A stretch of DNA of 64,000 nt from DATLLJ01 sp965229885 (GTDB lineage: Bacteria; Acidobacteriota; Vicinamibacteria; Vicinamibacterales; CAVVIG01), in NCBI GenBank assembly GCA_965229885.1, contig CBDDJX010000001.1, positions 62,001 to 126,000 on the forward strand. The letters run 5' to 3'. The translations under genes were made by a program, and so were the position numbers. Numbering within the stretch: the first letter of the stretch is position 1; each line of letters starts with the position of its first letter. This document shows, in pieces, positions 9,407 to 20,503 of this stretch. The notes beneath the pieces are model-generated. The model was not told where the DNA came from. It ran no database searches and worked only from the letters and a program-made list of their open reading frames with translations.

Positions 9407-9490
9407 GCGAAAGTGGCGGAACTGGCAGACGCGCCGGCCTTAGGAGCCGGTAGCCGAAAGGCTATGGGGGTTCGAGTCCCCCCTTTCGCA
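9407..9490 (+). tRNA. tRNA-Leu (anticodon TAG)
   Basis: An 84-nt class II tRNA. Acceptor GCGAAAG pairs with CTTTCGC, the anticodon stem CCGGC/GCCGG closes loop CTTAGGA with anticodon TAG, there is a variable arm TAGCCGAAAGGCTAT, and the T arm is GGGGGTTCGAGTCCCCC. CCA is not encoded. It lies 73 nt upstream of the trigger factor gene. Confidence 0.96.
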
Positions 9491-9563
9491 CGCCTTCGCT
9501 CGCCCAGGCTGCGCGCGAGCGTCGACGCGCAAGCACGTGGACCACATTGAGTCGATTCCTCCA

Positions 9564-10859
9564 ATGAAAACTGAGTTCGTCGATGTCAACGAGACGCGCA
9601 AGAACGTGCGCGTCGAAATCCCAAGCGACGTGGTCGACGCCGAGATCGAGCGCGTCGCGCGCGGCTACTCGCGCACGGCGAAAGTGCCGGGGTTCCGGCC
9701 TGGCAAGACGCCGCCCCGCGTCATCAAGCAGCGCTTCAAGGATCAGATCCTCCACGAGGTTGCCCACGATCTGATTCCGCGCGCCGTGGGCGATGCGCTC
9801 AGGGAGCGCGGCGTCGAGCCGGTCGATACGCCGGATGTCCGCGACGTGACGATCGAAGCCGGACAGCCCTTGACCTTCACCGCCTCGTTCGACACGGTGC
9901 CGGCGTTCGAGCCGGGTGACTATTCCACGATCGCGCTGCGGCGAAAGTCGAGCACGGTTGAGGGCGAGGCCGTCAACGACGCGCTCGAGCGGCTGCGGCT
10001 GCGGGCGGCCCGCTTCGAGCCGGTCGAGGGGCGCGGCCTCGAGCACGGCGACACGGCCCTTGTCGATCTCGAGCGGCGCGGGGGCTCCGCGCCAGGCGCG
10101 GAGACGCGTCCGCCGGACATCCGCAAGGGCGTGAGTGTGGAGCTCGGCTCAAACGCCAACCCGCCGGGGTTCGACGAGGAGCTCGTCGGCCTCGAGCCGG
10201 GTGCGGGCAAGACCTTCACGATTCACTTCCCCGCCGACGACCCGGCCGTCGAACTCGCCGGCACCGACATGACCTATACGGTGACGGTGCACGGCATCAA
10301 GAAGCGCGTGCTGTCGTCGCTCGACGACGACTTCGCGAAGGATCTCGGCGAGTTCGAGAGCCTGGACGCCTTGCGTACGCGCGTGCGGGAGGATCTCGAG
10401 CACGAGGCGCGCCACGGCGTCGAGCGCGAGATGCGCGCCGAACTCATGAAGCAGCTCGCCGCGCGCGTGCCGTTCGAAGTGCCGGCCTCACTCGTCGAGC
10501 GCGAGATCGACCGCCGTATCGAGGACTTGGCGCGACGGCTGATGGAACAGCAGGTCGACCTGCACAAGACGGGCATCGACTGGAATGCGTTCCGCGAAAG
10601 CCAGCGCGAGCTGGCGCGCGAAGCCGTCGGTGGCACGCTCGCGCTCGACGAGGTGGCGCGGCGCGAGGGTCTCGAAGTCGGCGGGGAAGAAGTGGAGCGC
10701 GAGGTCGCCCGCCACGGAGAGCGGACGGGACGGACATCGGCGGCCGTGCGCGCACGGCTCGAAAAGGACGGCGGCCTGTCGCGCATCCACGCGGGCCTGC
10801 GCCGCGAGAAGTCAATTGACTTCCTCATGGCACGTGCTACTATTTCTCGAGAACCGTAA
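9564..10859 (+). CDS. tig: Trigger factor
   Basis: Ribosome-bound chaperone and prolyl isomerase that meets nascent chains. The ribosome-binding signature FRPGKTPPRVIKQRF lies in the N-terminal domain, then an FKBP-like domain (GDTALVDLER ... NPPGFDEELVGLEPG) and a long helical C-terminal domain. At 431 residues it is normal length. ATG 9564 (MKTEFVDVNETRKNV) fits the family start. It heads the conserved run tig-clpP-clpX-lon, with clpP starting 28 nt after its stop. Confidence 0.96.
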   Translation: MKTEFVDVNETRKNVRVEIPSDVVDAEIERVARGYSRTAKVPGFRPGKTPPRVIKQRFKDQILHEVAHDLIPRAVGDALRERGVEPVDTPDVRDVTIEAGQPLTFTASFDTVPAFEPGDYSTIALRRKSSTVEGEAVNDALERLRLRAARFEPVEGRGLEHGDTALVDLERRGGSAPGAETRPPDIRKGVSVELGSNANPPGFDEELVGLEPGAGKTFTIHFPADDPAVELAGTDMTYTVTVHGIKKRVLSSLDDDFAKDLGEFESLDALRTRVREDLEHEARHGVEREMRAELMKQLAARVPFEVPASLVEREIDRRIEDLARRLMEQQVDLHKTGIDWNAFRESQRELAREAVGGTLALDEVARREGLEVGGEEVEREVARHGERTGRTSAAVRARLEKDGGLSRIHAGLRREKSIDFLMARATISREP

Positions 10860-10887
10860 GACGTCCCGCTCCGACTTCCCCAACAAC

Positions 10888-11502
10888 ATGAGCAATCAGC
10901 TTCCCGATCTTCGTATGCAACTCGTGCCGATGGTGGTCGAGCAGACCAACCGCGGGGAGCGCGCCTACGACATCTTCTCGCGCCTCCTCAAGGACAGCAT
11001 CATTTTCATCGGGACGCCGATCGACGATGGCGTCGCGAACCTGACGATCGCGCAAATGCTGTTTCTCGAAGCCGAGGACCCCGACAAGGACATCCTGCTC
11101 TACATCAATAGTCCAGGCGGGGCGATTACGGCCGGGATGGCCATCTACGACACGATGCAGTTCATCAAGCCGGACGTGCAGACCTACTGCATCGGGCAGG
11201 CGGCGTCGATGGCGGCGGTGCTGCTGTCGGCGGGGGCGACAGGCAAGCGGTTTTCGCTGCCAAATTCACGGATTGTCATCCACCAGCCGCTCATGTCTGG
11301 CCTTGCCGGCCAAGCGACCGATATTGATATTGCGGCGCGTGAGATCCTGCGAATGCGGGAGCGCATCAACGACATCCTAGTCACCCATACAGGACAGTCG
11401 GTCAAGCGTATCCAGAGTGACACAGAGCGCGACTACATCATGTCTGCCGACCAGGGTAAGGAATACGGTATTATTGATGATGTCATCCGGAAGAGGGCGT
11501 AG
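10888..11502 (+). CDS. clpP: ATP-dependent Clp protease proteolytic subunit
   Basis: Serine peptidase that forms the tetradecameric chamber used with ClpX. The catalytic serine is S107 in GQAASMAAV, the histidine is H132 in IVIHQPL, and the aspartate lies in the SDTERD segment near residue 180. ATG 10888 gives 204 residues beginning MSNQLPDLRMQLVPMVVEQT, which fits the mature protein plus a short propeptide. It is followed 48 nt later by clpX. Confidence 0.97.
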   Translation: MSNQLPDLRMQLVPMVVEQTNRGERAYDIFSRLLKDSIIFIGTPIDDGVANLTIAQMLFLEAEDPDKDILLYINSPGGAITAGMAIYDTMQFIKPDVQTYCIGQAASMAAVLLSAGATGKRFSLPNSRIVIHQPLMSGLAGQATDIDIAAREILRMRERINDILVTHTGQSVKRIQSDTERDYIMSADQGKEYGIIDDVIRKRA

Positions 11503-11550
11503 GTAACCAGCTGCAGCCGAGGTCTTTAGACGCGCGACACGGGAAACGAT

Positions 11551-12798
<1,248 letters not shown>

Positions 12799-15192
12799 TT
12801 GGATACCCCACTAGAAGTGTACGAAACGCTCCCGATCGTCCCCCTTCGAGACGTCGTCGTCTTCCCGCACATGATGATGCCGTTCGTCATCGGGCGGCCG
12901 TCCTCGACGCGGGCGCTCGAGCACGCGCTGCTCAAGGACAAGCGCATTTTCCTGGCGGCGCAGCACGACGCGTCGGTGGACGATCCGCGACCCGAGGACA
13001 TCTACACGATGGGCTGCGTCGCGAACGTGGTGCAGAGCCTCAAGCTTCCCGACGGCAATATCAAGGTGCTCGTCGAGGGCGTCGAGCGCGCGCGCGCCGT
13101 GGAGTGGAAGGAAGACAAAGGCTTCTACCGCGTCGTCGTGAAGGTGCTCGCCAGGCAGAGGGAGACGAGCCCGGATGCCGAGAGCACGATGGCCCGCGTC
13201 GTGTCGTTGTTCGAGCAGTACGCGAAGCTGTCGAACAACCTGAACTTCGACGCGATGATCGCCGCCGTGCGCGTGGACGATCCGGGCAAGCTCGCCGACA
13301 CGATCGCCGCGCACCTGCTCGTGGGCGTCGACGAGAAGCAGAACCTGCTCGAAATCATCCCGCCGCTCGAGCGGTTGAACCGCATCGCCGGGATCCTGGA
13401 AATTGAAGTCGACAAGCTCCAGGTGGATCGCCGCATCCAGTCTCGCGTGAAGAAGCAGATGGAGAAGGCGCAGAAGGAGTACTACCTCAACGAGAAGATG
13501 AAGGCGATCCAGAAGGAACTGGGCCGTAAGGACGAGAAGGGCAACGAAGTCGACGAGCTGAAGAAGAAGATCGAGCAGGCCAAGATGGCCAAGGACGTCG
13601 AGGAGAAGGTCGTCCAGGAGCTGAAGCGCCTGGAAGCGATGCCGCCGATGTCCGCCGAAGCGACCGTCTCGCGCAACTACATCGACTGGCTCGTCGCCGT
13701 GCCGTGGTACAAGAAGACGCGCGAGAGCCGCGACCTGAAGCGCGCCGAGGAGATCCTGCACGAAGATCATTACGGGCTGGACAAGATCAAGGAACGCATC
13801 ATCGAGTTCCTCGCCGTCCGCGTCCTCGTCAAGAAGCCGAAGGCGACCATCCTGACCTTCTCCGGACCTCCCGGAGTCGGCAAGACGTCGCTGGCCAAGT
13901 CGATCGCGCGCGCGATGAACCGCAAGTTCGTCCGCCTGTCGCTCGGCGGCGTCCGCGACGAAGCCGAAATCCGCGGCCACCGCCGCACCTACATCGGCGC
14001 GTTCCCTGGCCAGATCGTCCAGATGATGAAGAAGGCCGGCACGATGAACCCGGTATTCCTGCTCGACGAGGTCGACAAGATGTCGATGGATTTCCGCGGC
14101 GACCCGTCCGCCGCACTCCTCGAGGTCCTCGACCCCGAGCAGAACCACACGTTCCTGGATCACTACCTCGACGTCGAGTACGACCTCTCGCACGTGATGT
14201 TCATCTGCACGGCCAACGTCCTCCACACGATCCCGCAGGCACTGCGCGACCGCATGGAAGTGCTGCAGCTCGCCGGCTACACGGAACTGGAAAAGATCGA
14301 GATTGCCAGGAAGTTCCTCGCACCCAAGGCCATCGAAGGCGCGGGGTTGACGAAGGACAACATCACCCTCACCGACGAGGCGCTCCAGACGATCATCAAC
14401 CGGTACACGCGAGAGGCGGGTGTCAGAAGCCTCGAGCGGGAGATTTCCTCGATTTGCCGGAAAATCGCCCGCAAGGTGGTCGTCGAGGGCAACAAGTTCT
14501 ACGAAGAGATTACCGCAGACAAGGTGACGCAGCACCTCGGCGTGCCGCGGTTCCGCAACACGATGGCCGAGGAGACGAACGACATCGGCGTCTCGACCGG
14601 CCTGGCGTGGACCGAAGTCGGCGGCGAAATCCTCGTAACCGAAGCGACGCTCATGCCGGGCAAGGGCCACCTGACGCTCACCGGCAAGCTGGGCGACGTC
14701 ATGCAGGAATCGGCGCAGGCGGCGATGAGCTACGTGCGCTCGAAAGCGGAGGAGTTCGGCATCCCGAAGGACTTCAACCGGAGGACCGACGTCCACATTC
14801 ACGTGCCCGAGGGCGCGATTCCCAAAGATGGCCCGTCGGCCGGTATCACGCTCGCGACGGCGCTGGTGTCCGCGCTGACGCGCGTGCCAATCCGCAAGGA
14901 CGTCTGCATGACGGGGGAAATCACCCTGCGCGGCAAGGTGCTGCCGATCGGCGGCGTGAAGGAGAAGTTACTCGCGGCGCATCGGGCGGGACTCAAGAAC
15001 ATCATCCTGCCGAAGGACAACGAGAAAGACCTGGCGGACATTCCGAAGAGCGTGCTGGACTCGCTGAACGTCTACATGGTCCAGACGATGGACGAGGTCC
15101 TGAAGATCGCGCTGGCCGGACCGCTGACCGCCCTGTCGCCCGGCGGGGCGGCAGTCGACAGCGCCATCGTCGACGACACCATCACTCACTAA
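12799..15192 (+). CDS. lon: Lon protease (complete copy)
   Basis: A cytosolic AAA+ protease for damaged and regulatory proteins. An N-terminal substrate domain (LPIVPLRDVVVFPHMMMPF) leads to a coiled-coil linker, Walker A GPPGVGKTSLAKS, Walker B VFLLDEVDKM and the proteolytic domain with S680 (DGPSAGITLA) and K723 (EKLLAAHRAG). It is 797 residues, normal. The likely start is TTG directly after the clpX stop. A second, N-terminally missing Lon half is fused to a radical-SAM protein at 49666-51744. Confidence 0.96.
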   Translation: MDTPLEVYETLPIVPLRDVVVFPHMMMPFVIGRPSSTRALEHALLKDKRIFLAAQHDASVDDPRPEDIYTMGCVANVVQSLKLPDGNIKVLVEGVERARAVEWKEDKGFYRVVVKVLARQRETSPDAESTMARVVSLFEQYAKLSNNLNFDAMIAAVRVDDPGKLADTIAAHLLVGVDEKQNLLEIIPPLERLNRIAGILEIEVDKLQVDRRIQSRVKKQMEKAQKEYYLNEKMKAIQKELGRKDEKGNEVDELKKKIEQAKMAKDVEEKVVQELKRLEAMPPMSAEATVSRNYIDWLVAVPWYKKTRESRDLKRAEEILHEDHYGLDKIKERIIEFLAVRVLVKKPKATILTFSGPPGVGKTSLAKSIARAMNRKFVRLSLGGVRDEAEIRGHRRTYIGAFPGQIVQMMKKAGTMNPVFLLDEVDKMSMDFRGDPSAALLEVLDPEQNHTFLDHYLDVEYDLSHVMFICTANVLHTIPQALRDRMEVLQLAGYTELEKIEIARKFLAPKAIEGAGLTKDNITLTDEALQTIINRYTREAGVRSLEREISSICRKIARKVVVEGNKFYEEITADKVTQHLGVPRFRNTMAEETNDIGVSTGLAWTEVGGEILVTEATLMPGKGHLTLTGKLGDVMQESAQAAMSYVRSKAEEFGIPKDFNRRTDVHIHVPEGAIPKDGPSAGITLATALVSALTRVPIRKDVCMTGEITLRGKVLPIGGVKEKLLAAHRAGLKNIILPKDNEKDLADIPKSVLDSLNVYMVQTMDEVLKIALAGPLTALSPGGAAVDSAIVDDTITH

Positions 15193-15257
15193 AGGGCGTA
15201 GGGCCTGAGGCTCAGGGCTTAGGCGGGCTTGAGTCATGAGTCTTAAGCCATGAGCCG

Positions 15258-15959
15258 TTGAAGATCGAAGCCAGCTTCGTCCGCAGCGCTGCGGCCGCGA
15301 GCGATCTACCTCGTGACCAACTGGCCGAGATCGCGTTGGTGGGGCGTTCGAATGTCGGCAAGTCGAGCCTGATCAACTCGCTGGTCAGGCGGCGGATCGC
15401 GCGGACCAGCGCGGCCCCCGGCAAGACCCGGCTCGCGAACATCTACCGCGTCGTGCGGGGCAGCGGCGAGCCACTCTACCTCGTCGATCTCCCCGGTTAT
15501 GGTTACGCACGCGGCGGCTCCGGGGAGTTCGCCCAGCTCGTCGGCGACTACTTCGGAAGCGCCCGCGCTGGGGGTGGGGGTCTAGCGCCAGTGAAGAACG
15601 TCGGCGCCCTTCTGCTCGTGGACTCCCGACATCCCGGTCTGGAGAGCGATCGTGACGCGTGGGCATGGCTGCGCGGTACGGTCGACAACGCGGCGATCGT
15701 GGCCACCAAGATCGACAAGCTCGCGCGCGGTCAACGGATCCGCGCGATGAGGGAACTCGAATCCGTATTTGAACATCCCGTGCTGCCGGCGTCGGCGGTC
15801 ACGGGCGAAGGACTGGACGAACTGTGGACACTGATAGACAAGCTGACGAACAACAACAGCAGCCGCCGCAAGCCGCCGGGCAACAGCAGCCCCAACAAGC
15901 TCCGAGAGGCGACGGCGGCCCGTCCCACGAGAAGAGCGCCGCGGCCCCCGAAAGAATAG
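15258..15959 (+). CDS. yihA: Ribosome biogenesis GTPase YihA/EngB with overlapping tail
   Basis: Essential small GTPase acting in 50S assembly. G1 is ALVGRSNVGKSSL, G2 lies around TSAAPGKT, G3 is LVDLPGYGYA, G4 is ATKIDKL and G5 is ASAVTGEGL. The usual fold ends near LWTLIDKL. A further 37 low-complexity basic residues follow before the stop, and these codons overlap the start of rho in another frame (15824-15959). Start TTG 15258 (MKIEASFV) fits the family; no ATG is better placed. Confidence 0.92.
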   Translation: MKIEASFVRSAAAASDLPRDQLAEIALVGRSNVGKSSLINSLVRRRIARTSAAPGKTRLANIYRVVRGSGEPLYLVDLPGYGYARGGSGEFAQLVGDYFGSARAGGGGLAPVKNVGALLLVDSRHPGLESDRDAWAWLRGTVDNAAIVATKIDKLARGQRIRAMRELESVFEHPVLPASAVTGEGLDELWTLIDKLTNNNSSRRKPPGNSSPNKLREATAARPTRRAPRPPKE

Positions 15960-17221
15960 AGCGCATCGATCTGGCGACGCTCAAGGACATGAGCGTCGGG
16001 GTGCTCACCAAGATCGCCAAGCAGCTCGACGTGCCGGGCGGCACCGGCATGCGCAAGCAGGAGCTGATCTTCGAGATCCTCAAGGCCCGCGCCGAAAAGA
16101 GCGGCCTCATCTTCTCGGAAGGTGTGCTCGAGGTGCTGCCAGACGGCTTCGGGTTCCTGCGGGCGCCGGACTACAACTACCTGCCGGGCCCGGACGACAT
16201 TTACGTGTCGCCCTCGCAGATTCGTAAATTCGATCTGCACACCGGGGACACGGTGTCGGGCCAGATTCGTTCGCCGAAGGACGGCGAGCGCTACTTCGCG
16301 CTGATCAAGGTCGAAGCGGTCAACTTCGAGCCGCCCGAACGGGCGCGCGAGAAGGTGTTCTTCGAGAACCTCACGCCGCTCTATCCGCAGGAGAAGCTCT
16401 CGCTCGAGACGGAAGCCGAGAACCTGTCGGCGCGCGTGCTCGACATGATGGTGCCGATCGGCAAAGGCCAGCGCGGCCTCATTGTCGCACCGCCGCGCAC
16501 GGGCAAGACGATGCTGCTGCAGAACATTGCGAACAGCATCACGCAGAACCACCCGGAGGTGTACCTCATCGTGCTGCTCATCGACGAGCGGCCGGAGGAA
16601 GTCACCGACATGCAGCGCTCGGTGCGCGGCGAAGTCATCTCGTCGACCTTCGACGAACCGGCCCAGCGCCACGTGCAGGTCGCCGAGATGGTGATTGAAA
16701 AAGCGAAGCGGCTCGTCGAGCACCGGAAGGACGTGGTCATCCTGCTCGACTCGATTACGCGCCTGGCGCGCGCCTACAACACGATCGTGCCGCCGTCCGG
16801 GAAGGTGCTCTCCGGCGGCGTCGACAGCAACGCCTTGCAGCGGCCGAAGCGGTTTTTCGGCGCCGCGCGCAACATCGAAGAAGGCGGATCGCTGACGATC
16901 ATCTCGACCGCGCTCGTCGACACCGGTTCGCGCATGGACGACGTGATCTTCGAGGAATTCAAGGGCACCGGCAACCTCGAAATCCATCTCGATCGCAAGC
17001 TCACGGACCGCCGGGTGTTTCCGTCGATTGACATCACGAAGAGCGGCACGCGGAAGGAAGAGCTGCTCATCCCGAAGGAAGATCTCAAGCGCGTGTGGGT
17101 GCTTCGCAAGGTGCTGACGCCGCTGTCACCTGTCGAGGCGATGGAGCTGCTGCTCTCGAAGATGTCCAAGACGAAGACGAACCAGGACTTCCTGGCTTCG
17201 ATGAGTAACGGCAAGGGCTAA
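15824..17221 (+). CDS. rho: Transcription termination factor Rho
   Basis: RNA-dependent hexameric helicase that ends transcription. A glutamine/proline-rich N-terminal extension precedes the canonical start (LKDMSVGVLTKIAKQL). Then come the RNA-binding cold-shock-like domain (EGVLEVLPDGFGFLR), P-loop APPRTGKTMLL, Walker B VVILLDSITRLAR, the Q-loop (SGGVDSNALQRPKRFFGAAR) and R-loop regions. From GTG 15824 it is 465 residues, overlapping yihA by 136 nt. A start at ATG 15989 would remove the overlap but also the usual LxTLK segment. Confidence 0.94.
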   Translation: MDTDRQADEQQQQPPQAAGQQQPQQAPRGDGGPSHEKSAAAPERIERIDLATLKDMSVGVLTKIAKQLDVPGGTGMRKQELIFEILKARAEKSGLIFSEGVLEVLPDGFGFLRAPDYNYLPGPDDIYVSPSQIRKFDLHTGDTVSGQIRSPKDGERYFALIKVEAVNFEPPERAREKVFFENLTPLYPQEKLSLETEAENLSARVLDMMVPIGKGQRGLIVAPPRTGKTMLLQNIANSITQNHPEVYLIVLLIDERPEEVTDMQRSVRGEVISSTFDEPAQRHVQVAEMVIEKAKRLVEHRKDVVILLDSITRLARAYNTIVPPSGKVLSGGVDSNALQRPKRFFGAARNIEEGGSLTIISTALVDTGSRMDDVIFEEFKGTGNLEIHLDRKLTDRRVFPSIDITKSGTRKEELLIPKEDLKRVWVLRKVLTPLSPVEAMELLLSKMSKTKTNQDFLASMSNGKG

Positions 17222-17301
17222 ATTTAGCGGGGCGCCGCAGCCAAGTCGGGGCGCGCACCGTGTTATAGTAAGGGATTCTGGACCACTCGAAGGAGTCCAT
17301 C

Positions 17302-17565
17302 GTGAAAGACGGCATACATCCCAAGTATCACGAGGTCGAGGCGCGCTGCGCCTGCGGAGCGACGTGGAAGACCCACTCCACGAAGCCAGAGCTGCGCCTC
17401 GAAATCTGCTCGAGTTGCCACCCGTTCTTTACGGGCAAGCAGAAACTGATCGATACCGAAGGCCGCGTGGAACGCTTCATGAAGAAGTACGGCGCCCAAA
17501 CGTCTGAGAGCCGCAGGAAAGCCGCCACGGCCGCTAAGAAGGAAACAACCGCCGCAGGCCGGTAG
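17302..17565 (+). CDS. rpmE: Large ribosomal subunit protein bL31
   Basis: Zinc-binding (C+) form of bL31. IHPKYHEVEARCACG supplies CxC and EICSSCHPFFTGKQKL supplies CxxC. It has 87 residues with a lysine-rich tail. Start GTG 17302 has GAAGGAG upstream. An intrinsic terminator follows immediately, closing the tig-to-rpmE block. The 3' end overlaps the end of the convergent exonuclease gene by 32 nt. Confidence 0.96.
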   Translation: MKDGIHPKYHEVEARCACGATWKTHSTKPELRLEICSSCHPFFTGKQKLIDTEGRVERFMKKYGAQTSESRRKAATAAKKETTAAGR

Positions 17566-18841
17566 GGCGGGTCGCGCCGGACCCGCCGTTTATTTTTCGC
17601 TCAATCCTCGCCAGTCGATGCTGCACCGCCTGATTCCAGGCGGGTTTGCGGGCGTCAAGGCTTCGCAACGCAAAGGCCCTCGCCGCGGGCAGATCCCGCG
17701 CGCGATGCTCGTGATGGACGGCGAGCGCCTCGCTCGCCTCGCGCGCGACATGAGACGGACAAACCGAAAGCTCCAGCAACTCGCGCCAGTACGCGGCCGC
17801 CTCGTCGTATCGACGGCAACGGCGGGATAAGAGCGCAAGCGACCGCAGACCTTCAACCTTAATCGAGGCCATTGAGGCCTCGGTGCAGGCGTGCCGGTAA
17901 GCCTCGCGCGCGCGGCTGTCCAGTCCACCGCGCGCGTACACGCGCCCCAGGGCAAGTGCTTCGCGCCCATGTCGGACAGCGTCCGACCCTCTCCGAACAA
18001 GATCCAGCAGGCACGCCGTGAGGCCGGCCAGCGACAACAAGTCGAGCCGGTTGTGTTCGAGGACGGCGCAGAGTGGCCGGGCATCGCCAGTGTGTATGAA
18101 CTCGAAGTACCGGGCCGGAATTTCTGAACCGGGCACGTCGCCCGTCCGACGCGCCCCGAGCACCACGTCTTCCAGCGCCTGCAGCGAACAGGGCGTGCCG
18201 CCGGCGCCGTCATCACTCCAGAAACGACGGGCTGGATGGAGCACGTCTAGGTGCGGCAGGTCGCGGCCCGTCCACTCGAGCCGATGAAACAGATACCGCG
18301 TTTCGATCAGAGGCGCGTCGAACGATTTCCAGTTGAAGGTGACGAGCGCGCCGGCCCGGGCGAGCTCCGCGCTGAGCATCTGCAGAAGCGGACGTTCATC
18401 GGTATGACGCAGCAGCACGAACTGACGCGTGACGAACCCGCCGTCAGTGTCGAACGCCCCGTATCCCACGAGGAACGCGTACGTGCCGGCGCCGCCGCTC
18501 AACCCGGTCGTCTCCAGATCGAAGAAGACAAACGGCTGACGCGCCGGGGCGCCACCCATGACGAGGGGCGCTTCCCCCGCGGCGTCGGCCAGGCGCGCGG
18601 CGATCGTCGCCACCCGATCGCGGCCGTATGTGCTTTCAGGAGCCTGACGCCGTTCGACGACAAAACACGAGAGCCCGTCGCGCCGGCACCAGTCACCGCC
18701 GAGCACGCGCTGGACGTTCGTATCGGAAGTAGTGTCCGGCTTGCCTGACCAGCCGTAGCCGCCAGGCGGCGGAGGCGGCAGCCGGACCGACTTCGTACCA
18801 ACGATGGTGCGCAATCGATCGGCAAGTTTTGACGGATCCAT
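17534..18841 (-). CDS. YprB-like ribonuclease H-like exonuclease
   Basis: A 435-residue protein from ATG 18841 (MDPSKLADRL). The DEDD exonuclease core begins with FVFFDLETTGLSGGAGTYAFLVG, continues with LVTFNWKSFDAPLIETR and ends with EHNRLDLLSLAGL; the region after about residue 290 looks like TPR-type helices. Bacillus YprB pairs with the helicase YprA/MrfA, and a helicase of that type, now decayed, lies directly upstream with almost no gap. This is good context for a DNA or RNA processing pair. Confidence 0.85.
   Translation of the reverse strand: MDPSKLADRLRTIVGTKSVRLPPPPPGGYGWSGKPDTTSDTNVQRVLGGDWCRRDGLSCFVVERRQAPESTYGRDRVATIAARLADAAGEAPLVMGGAPARQPFVFFDLETTGLSGGAGTYAFLVGYGAFDTDGGFVTRQFVLLRHTDERPLLQMLSAELARAGALVTFNWKSFDAPLIETRYLFHRLEWTGRDLPHLDVLHPARRFWSDDGAGGTPCSLQALEDVVLGARRTGDVPGSEIPARYFEFIHTGDARPLCAVLEHNRLDLLSLAGLTACLLDLVRRGSDAVRHGREALALGRVYARGGLDSRAREAYRHACTEASMASIKVEGLRSLALLSRRCRRYDEAAAYWRELLELSVCPSHVAREASEALAVHHEHRARDLPAARAFALRSLDARKPAWNQAVQHRLARIERKINGGSGATRPTGLRRLFPS
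17566..17597 (+). terminator. Intrinsic terminator after rpmE
   Basis: GGCGGGTC (17566-17573) pairs perfectly with GACCCGCC (17580-17587) around a 6-nt loop and is followed by GTTTATTTTT. It starts one base after the rpmE stop codon. This is the clearest Rho-independent terminator in the window. Confidence 0.85.
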
Positions 18842-18842
18842 G

Positions 18843-20503
18843 TCAGGCTGCAAGCGCCTCGGCCAGAAGCCGATCGAGGATGCCAAGCGCTGCGGTCTTC
18901 GCCAACGGTCCGGTGTTTCCGATGGGGCCGACGCATCCCGGACATCCGTTCTCGCAGGCGCATGACGCAATCAGCGTCCTGGTGCCTTCGAGGAGCTCGT
19001 GGTGCATGCGGTACAGCGGCTCGCTGAATCCAATGCCGCCTGGATAATTGTCGTACACGAAGATCTTCTGCGGACGATTGGCGCCCGCGTCGGCGTCGTC
19101 AGCCTCGCCAGCATCGCCATCGTCGTCAGCAGGGGCAATCGAAATGCCGATATCGTGACGATCGCACATCAACAGCAGCTGCCCACCTGCCGCGGCGCAA
19201 ACGCCAGCCCCACGACGCCGTCACGACGATCGTCGGACGCATATGGCAGCACGGCCATGACCGCCGCCGGAATCGTCAGCCAATCGGACGTCGTGTGCAT
19301 CTGCTGCTCCGGCAAATCGAGCTCGCCGGAGCCCACGTTTTCGTTCGTATAGAACTTGATCTTCTTGAAACCCACCACGCGAGACACCACGTGGACCTCG
19401 CCGTGCGAGAAAAAGGGGACGACTCCCGTCCCCATCTTCTCGGCGAAGGTGTCGATGGCGGTCACGCGCGTATACGTGATCGCGTCCGTGTAGTAGTCAC
19501 AGTCGATCGCCCGCACAAACGCCTTCCGCCCCTCGAAATCGAGCCGCTCCACCTGGTACAGCTTGCCTTCGACGATGTAAATGGCCTTTGGATGCAGCGT
19601 GGCAGGACCGCTCGTGAAGTCGGTTTCGCCGATCACGCGCGTATCGTCGGTCGTATCCACGATCACGAAGTTGTCTGAGGAAACCGACCGCAGGCTCACG
19701 GCATCGGCTGGATACGACTCGTTTGTCCAGGTCCACTGAGTGTCGGCGGGCGATTCGTCCGCGTCCCCGCTGTCGGGTCCAGGGGGAGCCGCCCTCCCCG
19801 CCCGGTGCACGAGCGCCTGCTCCACCAGAACTCCGAGAATCTCCTGCAGGTTGTGGGCGCCGAATGTCTCGGCACCCGTGAACGGCAGCTCGAACGTCGC
19901 GCACTTGATGTGATCGACCAGGAGGTGCAGATTGTCGGGATCGATGAGCGCCCGCTCCGGCGAGCGATCGAAGAAATACGCCGGATGCCGCACCACGAAC
20001 TGGTCGAGCGGCGCGCTGCTCGCCACCATGACCGCGGCCGACTTGCCGGCCCGTCGCCCGGCACGGCCGGCACGCTGCCACGTCGCCGCAATCGTCCCAG
20101 GGTAGCCGGCCATGACGGCGACATCGAGCGCGCCGATGTCGATGCCGAGTTCTAAAGCATTTGTCGACACCACGGCACGGACGGTCCCTTCTCTCAGTCC
20201 TTTTTCGATTTCGCGGCGACGGTTCGGCAGGTAGCCGCGGACTTTCTCCGACGCCCCGGGAATGCCTTCGAAATCGTCCTTCAGGTACGTCGTGAGAATT
20301 TCGGTCGACAACCGGCTCTGCGCGAAGACAATGACCTGAAGATTCCGCATGAGAAACTCCGACGCGATGCGGCGCGTCTCGCCGAGATACGATCGCTTGA
20401 TGCCGAGCTGATGGTTCACGATCGGCGGATTGACGAAGACGAACAGCTTTTCGCCGCTCGGCGCGCCGTTTCGTTCCACTACCTCGAAGGGCTGTTCGGT
20501 CAA
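18843..20503 (-). pseudogene. DEAD/DEAH helicase of YprA/MrfA type (DUF1998), truncated and frameshifted
   Basis: The second RecA domain is clear (TEQPFEVVERNGAPSGEKLF, RAVVSTNALELGIDIGALD, TWQRAGRAGRR), followed by the winged helix and DUF1998 region. Near 19180 one base is missing, so ...GLAFAPRQV shifts to QLLLMCDRHDIG and the zinc-binding tail CACENGCPGCVGP. Upstream of 20503 the frame closes at a TGA and the first helicase domain (Walker A/B) is gone. Both defects suggest loss of function. It is the partner of the adjacent exonuclease gene. Confidence 0.82.

Noticed and set aside
12811..14802. Long minus-strand open frame (663 codons) opposite lon
   Set aside because: Its composition is that of the antisense of a GC3-rich gene, with no recognisable domain. 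Lon on the plus strand is certain.
13704..15239. Second long plus-strand frame inside lon
   Set aside because: Arginine/proline-rich shadow of lon in another frame with no domain.
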